From Vitellaria paradoxa (lineage: Eukaryota > Streptophyta > Magnoliopsida > Ericales > Sapotaceae): DNA of 64,000 nucleotides. A program made the translations under genes and the position numbers. This document shows, one piece after another, positions 22,871 through 33,961 of this stretch (position 1 is the stretch's first letter; every line of letters starts with the position of its first letter). The DNA lies in contig CM034241.1 in assembly GCA_019916065.1 (NCBI GenBank), forward strand, positions 19,235,541 through 19,299,540, in the 5' to 3' direction. Below the pieces are notes generated by a model, which worked only from the letters and a program-made list of their open reading frames with translations, searched no databases and had not been told where the DNA came from.

Positions 22871-23830
22871 AATAAACAATCTTGTAATTTTCAATGCAAT
22901 ATCCACAACATTAGATATGCCACGTGATGTTTTATTTACATGCTAGCTGCCCTATTTGAATAAGATAAATGAACTCCCTACATCTTCTAAAGAAGTTAGA
23001 ATATTATGATTGCACCACTCCAACAATTGAGTAAACAATTGTATCATGCTCACCAAGATGGAAGCAATTCAACTAAAGACTTCTTGGAATTCAGAAATTA
23101 AATACTACTATAGTTGAATCTGTAAATGAGACGGAATAGTTGGACCAAATTTTACAACTTGGAATTTCCCATGTATTATATGCTGCATATCATTCTTGAA
23201 TAAAAATTCTCTTGCAATTAAATTAACCGCCTTCACATTTTAGCATTTTAAATTGGTGACATAATTACGAATTTATTGAAATGTAATAGAAGCTCACTTC
23301 CTACATGAAAGAAAAAACATGAAACTTGAATTTTCATATACCTGTTAATATTTGTCTATTAAGATCTTTTACTAATTGACCACTGAAATGCTTTTCTGTT
23401 CTTAGATAACAGAGCACTTCACATAGTGCTAAAAGATCAAATTTCACAAGATATATTGGAAAATGCTTTATGCAGAAAAAAATTAACAAGCTGAGTTAAA
23501 TTACTTTAGATACATAAGACTCAAAGTTAACATTTTATACTTTGTGCAATTATGGAGAGTGGTAACATAGAATCTTAGACAAATTGATTTACGATAGATA
23601 TAAACACAAGAAACTAGCACAATATTATCTGACTGGGATTTTCACTTATCCATAAGATATGTAACTTACACAAGTTTTTGCAATACAAAGAACATTTCAA
23701 AGTCTCAGACATTTACAAAGAACATTTCAAAGTCTCAGACATTTGCACAACAAGCAAACATATTGCAAGAATCTAACTTTTTAAGTAACTCCTGGAATGA
23801 TGAAATATAGCATATATATCAAGAAATTAC
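22871..23830. repeat. Partial unit copy B2
   Basis: After the spacer shared with copy D, the sequence re-enters the intron upstream of POL2 e5 (near 23088) and then, after unrelated sequence at about 23170-23620, resumes with TTTTCACTTATCCATAAGATA, equivalent to 1480-1985. Contains a tandem 29-bp duplication at about 23687-23745 (CATTTCAAAGTCTCAGACAT twice). Confidence 0.6.
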
Positions 23831-23831
23831 A

Positions 23832-23853
23832 GCACACACACACACACACACAC
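23832..23853. repeat. (CA)n microsatellite
   Basis: About eleven CA units at the end of partial copy B2. Confidence 0.9.
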
Positions 23854-26391
23854 ATATCATTTTCTTGCTTCACCTGAATAGATTGCCTTTGAGGCAAATA
23901 AAATCATTTTTGGTTCCTTCATCACCGACCAGGAAGACCCATATGAGTCTTGATGAATTAAGAGTTGAGCTTATCAAACTCAAAAGCAAGCTTGAAGAAG
24001 ATAGAATTAAAGTGCTATGAATTTGCTTAACTCTTCTAAGGTCAAGAAGCAACAAAGAAATGAAAGAACACAAGTAGGAGATGAAAAAGCAACCAGTGGA
24101 CACCAGAGAACTATGGAGGCACCAAGATACAATGATATTATCCTATTTGTTTAATTGTTTATTTACATTTCTTTTGCCTAGATTGGTTTTCTGATTAGTA
24201 TTGCAGCAGGACAAGAAATAACACAACATATGGTGATGGAATAATTCAAGAAACTTCAATCGAAGCTTACTAGGAATGAGTGAACCAATTCTTAATTAGG
24301 AAAACTCAATCCATATGAAGATGGAGTCGTACATTAAATAAATGGAGACTGACCTATTTGATGTATATAAACAATAAAAGGATGAAACTTGTCTCTAGAC
24401 ATAATAGGAAGTCTTGCAAGCTCCATTGACGACACTTGCAACACATTTACATTACCTAAATATAACAATATATGGACTCATTGTAAATTCATGTCTGAAT
24501 TTGGTTTGACAATGAAATAAAAAACAAGCACCTCTTCTAGAAATTCTGGCAATTGCTCGTATATTTGCCTCAACTCATCCAAATACAATCAAAAGAATAA
24601 AACCAACATCAAGAATACTAAGGACCTTCTATCAAGAATTCTCTATGAGAACAACAAATTCCATCATTTTACCACAAACCTCATTATATGAAGATTTTTA
24701 AAAAGAAAGTAATGGACAGGATGGGTGGTAGGGGTACCAGGATGAACAAGTAAAACTTTTCTATTTCATTATTGCAGCAGAAGAAAAAAATAAAGGCTAC
24801 CCAAATAAAAATTCCCATAGAAAATTTCAAAAGGGCTTCGATCGTTAAAGAAGATTATGAATAGGATGGAAGTACTATCACAGAAACCTTCCTTCACCAT
24901 TGTTCCATGACCCTTTTCTTTACTGTTGTTTACATCAATAAAACCAATTACCTAAAAAAATCAAATAACATAAGAACAATACTCAAAACATAGTAAAAGT
25001 AAGAATAGAGAGAGAGTGAGAGAGAGAGAACAAAGAATAAAGAACAAACTAATAACAAAGAGAAAAAGACTAATGAATATCAATATACAGAAATGCAGTA
25101 CTTGGCATTATAAGCCCTTTCTAATTGCACTTGGAATGTCAGCTTTAATTCTTGCATTGCTTCAACTAAGTGATTGCTCCCTAGGTCAAGGGGTGTGGAG
25201 TACAGATGTTGGGTTGACAACCCGACAAAACATAAGGAAGAAGAGGGGAAGGCTAAAACAAGTGACAAAGATCTAGATAACAAGTATAGGGCTTTAGATA
25301 TTATTGTTTATCTGTACCAAATAATCATCTCCTTTCTGTTTATAGTATAGCTCCACTAGTTTACTTCAGAACTGAAGAAAGGTAAGAAAATATTTCTACC
25401 AAGTCAACATTATAAACATTCGTTACTATTAGATTGTTAGTCATCATTTCACATAAATGGTTAAGTTGTTAGGAAGAGGGACAATTTTATTGTATATATT
25501 AACTTATTTTCTCTTAGCACGCCCCCCCCCATGTAAGAGCATACTGACTTTTTTTAAATGGCGCAAATACATGCAACTATTAACTTTGGGTGGGGATGAG
25601 GTTTGAAGATATTTGCCTACTCTAATACTATGTTAAACATCAACTACTATTTCACTTAAAAGTTTAAACCGTTAAAAAATGGGCACAACAATGTATCAAG
25701 CTAATTTAATAGTTACAATAGTTGCAGTGAAAGCAATACCAAGAAAGTGTTAAAATTATAAATCTCTCACTAATGCGTGGTAGTTTTCATATGGCATAAA
25801 GTTTCTACACATTGAATGCTGACTATCGGAACAAAGTCTTATAGACTGATGAGCATATTAGTAAGTTGCATAATGTGCATATGCTAAGCATCATTTATGA
25901 AGGAAAAGGGGGGGAGAAAGAAAGAAAGAAAAAGCTTATCAATCTACAAGTTTCTCCAACATAATAAGCACTCACCTTTTCTACTTTTCTCTTTTTCATA
26001 ATTTCCCTTTCTTTAAACAAGTATCCAGCTTTAAATAATCTTCTCACAAATAATTACAAATTAAAAGATCAAAATGTTGGTCTCAACTAAGAGTGCTACT
26101 GTCACTGAACTTAAAAAACTAAGCAGCACAAAGGCATCGCTAGTTAAGCAGAACCCTAATTATTAGGCATCTCAAGTCATTTGGTTTTGAAGGACAAATC
26201 ATAAGTCTTCCTGACCTCAAAACTTTGAGGAAGTTTTCTTCTTACTTTCATTTGCAAGTAGCAACATACATATAAATTAGGTAATTAAATGTTAAAGGTC
26301 TATAGATAAACTTACCAATTCATATACATAAGCCAAACCCATTGAAATGCTTAAACCCATTGAAATGCTTAAACCGGCCTATTATGAATTT
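23854..26391. other. Gene-free region, weak reading frames only
   Basis: Near 23950-24120 the plus strand reads LDELRVELIKLKSKLEED before a stop, which could be a retroelement gag scrap but is not assignable. Minus-strand frame 25080-25283 (with SNHLVEAMQELKLTFQ) is exon-like but unrecognised. A C9 run is at about 25523, a (GA)n run near 25007-25030, and an 18-bp direct repeat at 26338-26373. Confidence 0.4.
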
Positions 26392-27160
26392 AAGCATGTA
26401 TGAGGAATTCTTGAGCAGCCACCTAACTACCTGCCGAATCCCGACTCCATGGACAAGTTTATTTGGACAGCATCCAAGAAAGGGATTTATGAAGCTGCCG
26501 CAACCTGGAATTCAATTCGGGAAAGGAATAGCAAGGTAACTTGGCATCAATTGTTATGGTTTCCTCATCACATTCCTAGGCATAGCTTCATACTTTGGCT
26601 TGCTATCAAAGGAAGGTTGAATACTAAGGATAGAATGATTGGATGGGGCATGAGTGTTGACCCTTCTTGTGTGCTATGTGGTAATGCCCTTGAAACTATG
26701 GACCACTTGTTCTTTCAATGTTCCTTTGCATCCAAATTGAGGGCAATAATCTTGCTAAAGTGCTCTATCACAAAACCAACTCAACCTTGGAAGAATGAAG
26801 TTTTATGGGCCACGGGTAAGTTTAGTGGAAAGCATCTTGGCAACTCTCTTTGTAAAATTGCATGGGCCGACTTGGTGTATCATATTTGGGAGGAAAGAAA
26901 TGCAAGACTATTCAAGGGTCTCTCCTCATCTATTGCCTCCATTGTACAAAGGATAGATTAAGTTCTCTCAATTTCCTGTCAATAGCATGGCTAATGTAAA
27001 TCCTAGTTTAATTAGAAGTTGGGGGGTCCAAATGTAGTTAAGTTCTTTCTTTTGTAATGATTTTGCTAAACAGGGGAATGCCCCCAAGATATTGTACATA
27101 AATTCTCATTAATCCAAAATATTCTTAATTACCAAAAAAAAAAAAGCATGTATGAGGAAT
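26392..27160 (+). mobile_element. Young 5'-truncated LINE with perfect target duplication
   Basis: Insert of about 737 bp (26409-27145) ends TTAATTACC plus A12. GCATGTATGAGGAAT occurs on both sides (26394-26408 and 27146-27160), identical over 15 bases, with two further A on each side. The reading frame inside is still open, which together with the perfect duplication suggests recent arrival relative to other LINEs here. Confidence 0.9.
26409..26961 (+). pseudogene. LINE ORF2 C-terminal end with zf-RVT domain, open frame
   Basis: Open from the insertion point to a TAG at 26959 (about 183 codons). It reads KVTWHQLLWFPHHIPRHSFI, then the zinc-binding zf-RVT block CVLCGNALETMDHLFFQCSF (C-x2-C, H, C pattern), then VYHIWEERNARLFKG. 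In full LINEs this domain follows the reverse transcriptase and is thought to contact nucleic acid. Endonuclease and RT are absent because the copy is 5'-truncated, so it cannot act alone. Confidence 0.9.
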
Positions 27161-28910
27161 AGCAGTTATCTAGAGATTGTGAGAATATGTCACACAGATT
27201 TACAGAGAATTAGGACTAATGATTTTATACCTTCTAAATTATATCCAAATTCAAATGTTTCAATTGCTTTAGAAGACTTCCAAAATATTGAGCCAACTTT
27301 AGGAGCACTTAAAACTAAATCTAAGCTTCCAAAATCTACACTACTAAGGGTCAAATTCTATAGTTTAAATAGGTAATGATAGAAAGTATATTTGAAAACT
27401 ACAAATCCCTATTCGTATTCATCAAGTTGTTTTTCTCCTGGTCATGGCTTTCTCAGTTGAAAAAAAATGAAAATAATCATGTAATTGTAAGGGAAAAAAA
27501 AAAGAACAAAAGAAAGAAAGAAAAAGTGTAATAGCCAAGCAATCTGACAATCTTGTTCATTGAGTAGGACCTAAACCACAGAAATAGTTCAAAGGCCTTT
27601 CATTCCTCATAAATATAAAAATGACCTTCTAAACAAAACTAAAACATTTGGAAATCATGAGGAGTTGGAAACAAGAATCTGCCAAACACAAATGCATGTG
27701 TAACTTTATTCTGAGAATATATAATTAATGTTTATTGAGCTCATTTGAGTGTAGAGGATCAAAGGAATTAAATAGTGAGGAAATTCATGGTTCTAAAATC
27801 AATTGCAAACAAAAAGGCATGATCCATTCACTTATCTAACAATTTAGGGTAAGCAAGCTTCAAGCGCATACCTAAAAATCAATCATGAGCAGGTGATTCC
27901 CTACATACAATAGGGAAAATACCATAACAAATTTACCAATACTCAGATGGGATTATTTCATGATGAGTTGAGATTTCTAGGAGTTCCCATTTTATCTTCC
28001 ATAAGGTCTAGAGATGGATCCTTTATCCTTTCATATGGAATTCTGGATTGAACTTCTTTTATCTAATATATTACACCTTCAAAAAGTCACTAACAACAAT
28101 AATAATGATGATGATGCTTTGAAGTCATGGAAGCCTATGTAAACTCAGTCCCCCTCCTCTTCCACCCCTAGCAAGACGAAGAAGTAAAAGGCGAAAAAAA
28201 AAAGAGACAAAATAAAAAATCACTTCTCAACATGAAAAAACACATAAGGAAAGTGTTCTGTGAGCAACAACCCAGATTTATGAGTAGAGTTGCCACCCTT
28301 TTCTATGGATGTAGCTTTGCCACCACCTTACTTGATGAATAGGTCACAATCTTCAAACAACTAGGAATGAATATCATAAAAGTGGCAAATTTACCTTCAA
28401 AAAATCTAGCCATCACCAGTTGTACATGCAGAATTTGGGGAGTTGAATTTCTTCATCGGGAGGGGGGAGAGAGAACATGTGCAAATAGAATTTTAATTAA
28501 TACAAATTATTAAAAGAAACATAATAGAAACAAGTGTGTAACCATTTCAAACAACATAATATTATACATTCAACATAACAGTAAAAATGTGCTAACACTT
28601 AAATTTCATGCAAAACCAACATTTCAAAAATGCCTCATTTCAGCAAAGTGAAGAAGAGAGAGAGAGAGAGAGAGAGACATATTGTTTTAAGTCAATAAAA
28701 AGATTTAGAGTTTTTCGCCTTTAAGTGAGAATGATAAAAGGCATTAGATAGAGACATTGTAAATCTATTGAAAGCTGAAAATATTGTGCTATTTCCAACC
28801 ACTGAACCTACAATTACTAATCGAAGAATAAAGTTCGAATTCTTGATTTTGGAAATAATGAAAATGCAGGATAGATAGAAGAAAGAACAAAAGAGAAGAT
28901 GTTAGTGCAC
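27161..28910. other. Gene-free region, perhaps MSH5-like intron or 3' flank
   Basis: Lies downstream (left) of the MSH5-like exons, where later MSH5 exons would be expected. I looked for the conserved ATPase blocks and found none. A (GA)n run is at 28649-28678. Confidence 0.4.
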
Positions 28911-28989
28911 CTTCAGTATGTGGGGAATATCCTTCACGAACTTTAAAGTTTCCTATAAAGAAGCCAGCAATTCTTCAGAACAAAGTTCC
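28911..28989 (-). pseudogene. MSH5: MSH5-like exon (LRETLKSVKDIPHILK block), stop codon
   Basis: Acceptor TTACAG, then LCSEELLASL, a TAG, ETLKFVKDIPHILK and a GTGCAC donor. MSH5 is a MutS homologue that with MSH4 stabilises meiotic recombination intermediates. The family reads ELMASLRETLKSVKDI, so the TAG replaces the arginine. A diverged copy of about 33 bp of the exon sequence sits just upstream (28983-29015). Confidence 0.8.
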
Positions 28990-29209
28990 CTGTAAAGAAG
29001 GCAGCGGTTCTTTAGAAAAATGGAAGAATGATATCTACATTATGTTAATGAAAAAAAAAATTTGCCAAGGTAGATTTTACAGAATTCTATAGACTGATTA
29101 TCATCAAACCAATCTCATATCATAATGCCATTAGGTTACCTAATGCCTTGTTCAGGCTTTTCAATTTGACAATGTAGTCCTGGAAAAATTAATCTTAAGG
29201 CATTTTGGG

Positions 29210-29280
29210 GATGGAAGGACATAATATTAAAACGATTATTAAGATCGTCAAGGTCTAGTATGGGTCTTAGAAACTAGCTC
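29210..29280 (-). pseudogene. MSH5: MSH5-like exon (RSWFLRPILDLDDLNNRLN block), stop codon
   Basis: Minus strand reads RS, TAG, FLRPILDLDDLNNRFNIMSF. The TAG stands where MSH5 has tryptophan (TGG to TAG). Exon edges are approximate; the left side runs into sequence without a clear donor. Confidence 0.75.
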
Positions 29281-29472
29281 CTAGTGCAATGCAAACCATC
29301 ATCAAGGTCCATGGGTTCAGATGGTTAGAAGTAGCAGAATAATTAAGTTCTTTATTTGAATTTATCTCAAGAGACATCTACCCATTAGTGTTACACGCTA
29401 GAATAAAGGCACCGAATTTAGTCCAAATTTGCAAGATACTGTGAAGTTGAAAAGCAAATGGCTTCTACATAC

Positions 29473-29500
29473 CTTATTCAGCATGCCAAATACAGAGAAC
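29473..29500 (-). pseudogene. MSH5: MSH5-like 28-nt exon (FSVFGMLNK)
   Basis: CGTAG acceptor, the 28-nt exon encoding FSVFGMLNK, and a GTATGT donor, all intact. MSH5 has FSVFGMMNK at this place, between the DKHPSHMGIGRAKEG and PMGRRLL blocks. Confidence 0.8.
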
Positions 29501-29507
29501 CTACGAT

Positions 29508-29576
29508 TCAAGAATATCAGTAAATAATTATACTCAATAAAAAATGTCATCTCAAAAAAAAAATCAAGAATATCAG
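29508..29576 (+). mobile_element. Micro-LINE insertion (43 bp) in an MSH5-like intron
   Basis: TCAAGAATATCAG at 29508-29520 repeats at 29564-29576. Between them is 43 bp ending AATGTCATCTC plus A10, which looks like only the 3' tail of a LINE. It sits directly beside the FSVFGMLNK exon. Confidence 0.75.
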
Positions 29577-29587
29577 CATTTACCTAC

Positions 29588-29688
29588 CCTTCTTTTGCTC
29601 TTCCAATGCCAATATGCTTGGATGTTTGTCTATTTGAAATATTTGTAATGCCTCATGAGTTGTTGCATCAACTTTCAGAAACTTGTTT
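29588..29688 (-). pseudogene. MSH5: MSH5-like exon (NKFLKVDATTHEALQIFQ block), frameshift
   Basis: Encodes NKFLKVDATTHEALQIFQID and KHPS, matching MSH5 NKFLKLDAAAHEALQIFQTD. One base is missing after HPS; restoring the alignment in the next frame reveals IGIGRAKEG, as in the family. Acceptor TCTAG and donor GTAGGT are present. The frameshift marks a pseudogene. Confidence 0.85.
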
Positions 29689-29790
29689 CTAGATTTGTTG
29701 TAAAGTCTTACATGTATTAAATGTTTATCTTCAAGAAAAAATGTAATATAAGATATGAAAATTTAGTGAAAGAGAAGAAGTCAGAAGATA

Positions 29791-29946
29791 TAGTGAAATC
29801 TCTATGATAGAGTTAATTGTTATTGATGCATTCCCACATTCCTTTTGTTCAATGGTATCCACAATTCTTTCATTATCCAAAATGGCTAGAAGCTCCCTCC
29901 TCACACAAACTTGGACATCACTTGTGATGTCAATCATAGGACTCAA
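29791..29946 (-). pseudogene. MSH5: MSH5-like exon (DVQV...LLAILDNERIVDT), open
   Basis: A 52-codon exon from acceptor TATAG encodes MIDITSDVQVCVRRELLAIL, then DNERIVDTIEQKECGNAS and ends IIEISL, closely following MSH5 DVGSEVQVRVSGGLLAILES. It is open, but the donor reads TATCTT rather than GT. It is the most upstream MSH5 exon found; N-terminal exons to its right were not seen because the AT-rich repeat region begins at 30130. Confidence 0.85.
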
Positions 29947-30129
29947 CTATAGTTGATGGCAAAGCAAAAGATACTTTAAAGAGGTATCGGTGTGATTGCA
30001 CCTCTACTCCTTTAAACGTTTAAAGGCTTGTCAAATTCAAAACTTTCACATATATATAATATAAAGAAAAAAAAAAGGTAAAAGACAGAAACAATGAAAA
30101 AATCCAGGAGTATAATGACATTGCATCAG

Positions 30130-31190
30130 TTAGGAGCCGTTTGGTAACACTGTTGTTTTATATTTACTTTTACATGTTTATGTTTTCTATTTTTTGTTTT
30201 CTATTGTCGTTTTCTTTTTTGAAATGAAAACTCAAACTGCATTTGGAGATACAATTTTGTTTACAATTACCAATTTTATATTTTCATAAAATATTTAATT
30301 TTATTAGTTTTTTAAAAATTAATGAAATTTAATAAATATATTTTATATTAATTTAATTTAACTATATTATTTATTAAAAATAATTGAATAAAATATAAAT
30401 ATTATTTCATTTAATCCAGTAAATATAAAATATATTAATTATAATTTAATTATATTATTTACTAAAAATAATTGAATAAAATATATTTCATAATAATTTA
30501 AATAATTTAATTACGATATTTATTAAAAATAATTTAATAAAATATCATTCATATTAAATAAATTAATTATTAAATTAATTTAATTTAAATATGATATCTA
30601 TTAAAAATAATTTAATAAAATATATTTAATATTATTTAAATTAATTATTTTAAATTAATTGTTAAATTAAATTAAATAATTTAATTATAATATATATTAA
30701 AAATAATTTAATAAAATATATTCATATTAATTAAATTATTTATTAAATTAAATTAATATATTATATTTTATTATTTATTAAAAATAATTTAATAATATAT
30801 ATTTCTTATTAATTAAATTAACTAATTTAATTTAATTATATATTAGAAATAAATCATAATAGATATTACATATTAATTCAATTAATTTAATTTAATTATA
30901 TTATTTATTAAAAATAATTTTAGTTTAATAAAATATTTGAATAAAATAATTTATTTTAATATGATGTAACAAAAATGGATAAAATATTAAAATTGACAAA
31001 ATATTTGCAACAGAAAAAAAACAGAGTGAAAACATTTTTTTTCTGTTTAAGTTTTCATTTTTTTTAGAACAAAAAAACGTAAACAGATTTAACAAACATG
31101 TTTCTGTTGCAAATTTATAAAATTTTAAAAATATAAACAGAAAAACAGAAAATAAAAACGTTAACTTAGTAAATAATAAAACTAGTGAAG
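30130..31190. repeat. AT-rich minisatellite block inside a MITE-like insertion
   Basis: Almost pure A/T sequence made of imperfectly repeated modules such as TTTATTAAAAATAATTTAAT roughly every 60-75 bp. It is bracketed by GAGCCGTTTGGTAACACTGT on the left and a T/A-rich inverted-like end near 31150, a style common in plant non-autonomous DNA elements. A second block of the same modules is at 48860-49970. Confidence 0.6.
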
Positions 31191-31410
31191 GAATGTTGAA
31201 GACCACAGTAAATAAACAACTCTTTTTTTAAACAAAAAGACATCCCATGATGGCAAACCCTCAACACCATGAGAGAGAGAGAGACAGAGAGAGCCAGGAA
31301 CTCGCAATTGACGTACAATATTTATTTTTCAAATGTGATGCATGAAACACACATGGTCACATCTCCTAGGAACTTCCAAACCTCAATGGGTATGGTCATC
31401 TAGCTAGGAT

Positions 31411-31814
31411 AAAAATAATACTCATGCACAAGTGGAATTACCAAACACATCCATTCATCCTCTAATATCATGGACAAATCAAAACTAGTATTAAGTGCTT
31501 TCCATTGGCCCTCTCTCATGTCTGAAAGTTAACAAGGGCTTCATATTACAGAAAAAAGTATGTTCCTAGTTACTTAGAAATTTCAATTTCCTTTAACCTC
31601 CAAAATAGGTCATAAAAATAATACGCATACACAAGTGGAATTACCAAACACATCCATTCATCCTCTAATATCATGGACAAATCAAAACTAGTATTAAGTG
31701 CATTCCATTGGCCCTCTCTCATGTCCGAAGTTAACAAGGGCTTCATATTACAGATAAAAGTATATTCCTAGTTACTTAGAAATTTCAATTTCCTTTAACC
31801 TCCAAAATAGGTCA
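31411..31814. repeat. Tandem duplication, two units of about 203 bp
   Basis: 31411-31613 and 31614-31814 are nearly identical (CACAAGTGGAATTACCAAAC through CCTCCAAAATAGGTCA), with only a handful of differences. The minus strand has exon-like open stretches, for example MILEDEWMCLVIPL, in both units, but I do not recognise the product. Confidence 0.9.
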
Positions 31815-33065
31815 GTTACATGGATATATGTTTTATATTAGGAACCCACTGTTTAGTTCAGCTATATATGCTTCATATTAGGAACCCACTTTTATTTTCT
31901 ATCTTAATATTAGTTACTCTTAGATTAAGGGAGATTCATCTTTGGATATTCATTGTTATTTTACTCTTAGTAGTTAAATGAGACTAATTAGGTGACAAAA
32001 AGATATGGTTCGACAAACAAAATAAACCTTAACTTGCATATGTAACAAGCCTTTAATGAGTTAAAATTTCCATGCGCATATGCATCTGGTTGAATATGCA
32101 CACTTAGAACAAAGTTAAAAGGGATAGCATTTGTTCTATCCTCATAATCTGAACATGTAGAAAAATTAGTATAGATATGACAGTCCTAGCAAACAAGTCA
32201 ATCATGATTTGAGCATGAATTTACAAACTTGAAAGCCCAATGTTGAGATGGAAGCATCAGAACACAAAAGTCATACGCATATGTTTTTTAACTTGCAAAA
32301 CAAATTTTCTCCTTAATGCTGAACCCATCATCCATCCCAGTTACTCAAAGGTATATCAATCTGTCATACACAAAACTTAGAGAAACTGGCAGTGGAGGAA
32401 AATGATAGAAAGGGATTCCCCCCCCCCCAAATTGTAAGTGCAGAAAAAATAACTGATAACATACGGCATGTGCAGGCTGATTATGGGCAAAAGGTGGAGT
32501 TCATGTCATAGCTCAAACAAGGGAAGGGGAAAATTGTACAAAATTTCTAGCAAAGATGGAAACTTAGGAGTTTGCAGCCCTAGTGATATTGGATGCTACC
32601 CCCAAACCCACCATTGTTTCAAAATTGTCATGTATGTACAAAGGAAAAAAACAAAAGATCAAATAATTAAGCATTGTTCAGTATTTATCTTCTATTTTTC
32701 CCCTTGGTTGCAACTTTTTTTTTTTAATAAAGTTTCAAACAATAAAAATATTGGGTTTAGTCTTGAAAATATTGACTGTATGAAAGGAATATGTTAGACT
32801 TCTTGGCAAAGCCTACAAAAATATCAGTAACTATAACATGAGCGGAACAACCAAAAAGTACTTTTTATAGAATTTCTATCAAAGCTAAAGCTATTATGTG
32901 CATCCTGGTGGAACTTCAAGACAATCAATTTACAAAAATAATGTGCAGATACTTGATGAAACTAGAATCACTCAATTAAGCAAGGAACACGAAGTCTAAA
33001 CATAATAACAGAGGAGAAGCCCAGTACGGCATTTTGCAAACACTTCCATACCTGTGTCATGCTTG
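31815..33065. other. Gene-free stretch, nothing recognised
   Basis: A 109-codon plus-strand frame at 32468-32797 has no known domain and ends in low-complexity sequence. A C11 run is at about 32419-32429. Confidence 0.4.
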
Positions 33066-33114
33066 CTCATAACAGAATTTTTTTTTTTTTTTTGGTAATT
33101 ACTCATAACAGAAT
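33066..33114 (-). mobile_element. Micro-LINE insertion (23 bp) with 13-bp target duplication
   Basis: CTCATAACAGAAT at 33066-33078 repeats exactly at 33102-33114. The insert is T15 plus GGTAATTA, i.e. on the minus strand TAATTACC and a poly-A. This is the same 3' end as the LINE at 26409-27145, so essentially only the tail was copied. Confidence 0.85.
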
Positions 33115-33759
33115 ATTGAACTTTTCATAAGCTTCAACGAAGCCTCGCATGTTCCATCTGCATTACTTTAGAGAGTAAATAACACTGCAGCAAGATGAAG
33201 TTGAACAAATCAACCAGACACATGTAGCAAACTGTTTTACTGTAAAGCAACTAAAAAGCACTCATCACTCTTAGTGCTTGTGTAAATGATCAAGGGCTTG
33301 CCTTGATATTTTACTGAAATATTGTGACAATACTAATTAGCAAACAAATATTATATAATTTATTTGACCTAAATGATGTGACAATGCTGCTGCTAGGAAA
33401 TGATGAGATGACTCCCTTAATGATGGGAAATCACACACATGATTTTGTTGGAGCATCCAAAGGATGGTTTCAAGAGCAAGTTCACCTCAAATAAAAGTGC
33501 CAAGATCTACAAATAGAATACAAACAAATGAAAACTCACTTCAGCAAATCACTAGCATAACTCACACCACAAAAGACAAAGGAAATCAGTAGCAGGTTTT
33601 GCCATATGACTGCAAAATGAAAAGAAGAAAGAAAGAAAGGGATGCAAATATAAGACTCAACTCCAGAATTAACAATCCAGAAAGAATTCGAACCGACTTT
33701 CTCAACTAAGTTTTAAAGAGGCGTATACAAAAGACTCAAGGCTCTAAACAAACTCAAAG

Positions 33760-33893
33760 ACCTATTGATAAATTCAATTTGTCCATCCGTTTGTGGATGA
33801 TGAGAGGAACTAAATTGAAGCTTAGTTCCCAACTTCTTCCAAAGAGTTCTCCAAAAAATGACTGAAAAATTTTGAATCTTGATTAGAAATGCT
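33760..33893 (-). pseudogene. Ty3-gypsy integrase fragment
   Basis: Minus strand reads [12 protein letters not shown], then in the next frame [20 protein letters not shown] and [21 protein letters not shown] and the preceding block are diagnostic of the integrase core of plant Ty3-gypsy elements. Only about 45 codons survive, with one frameshift. No LTR was found nearby. Confidence 0.85.
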
Positions 33894-33961
33894 GGTTTTA
33901 GGAACTAGAAGGACGAAATGAATATGAGAGCTTCTCTCTCCAGTTTCCCTTTCTAGAAACC

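Noticed and set aside
25016..25283. Opposed open frames on both strands
   Set aside because: Exon-like in length but unrecognised, without repeated copies or clear splice sites; not enough evidence for a gene call.
32468..32797. A 109-codon plus-strand frame
   Set aside because: No known domain, no exon neighbours, and the second half is low-complexity; consistent with chance.
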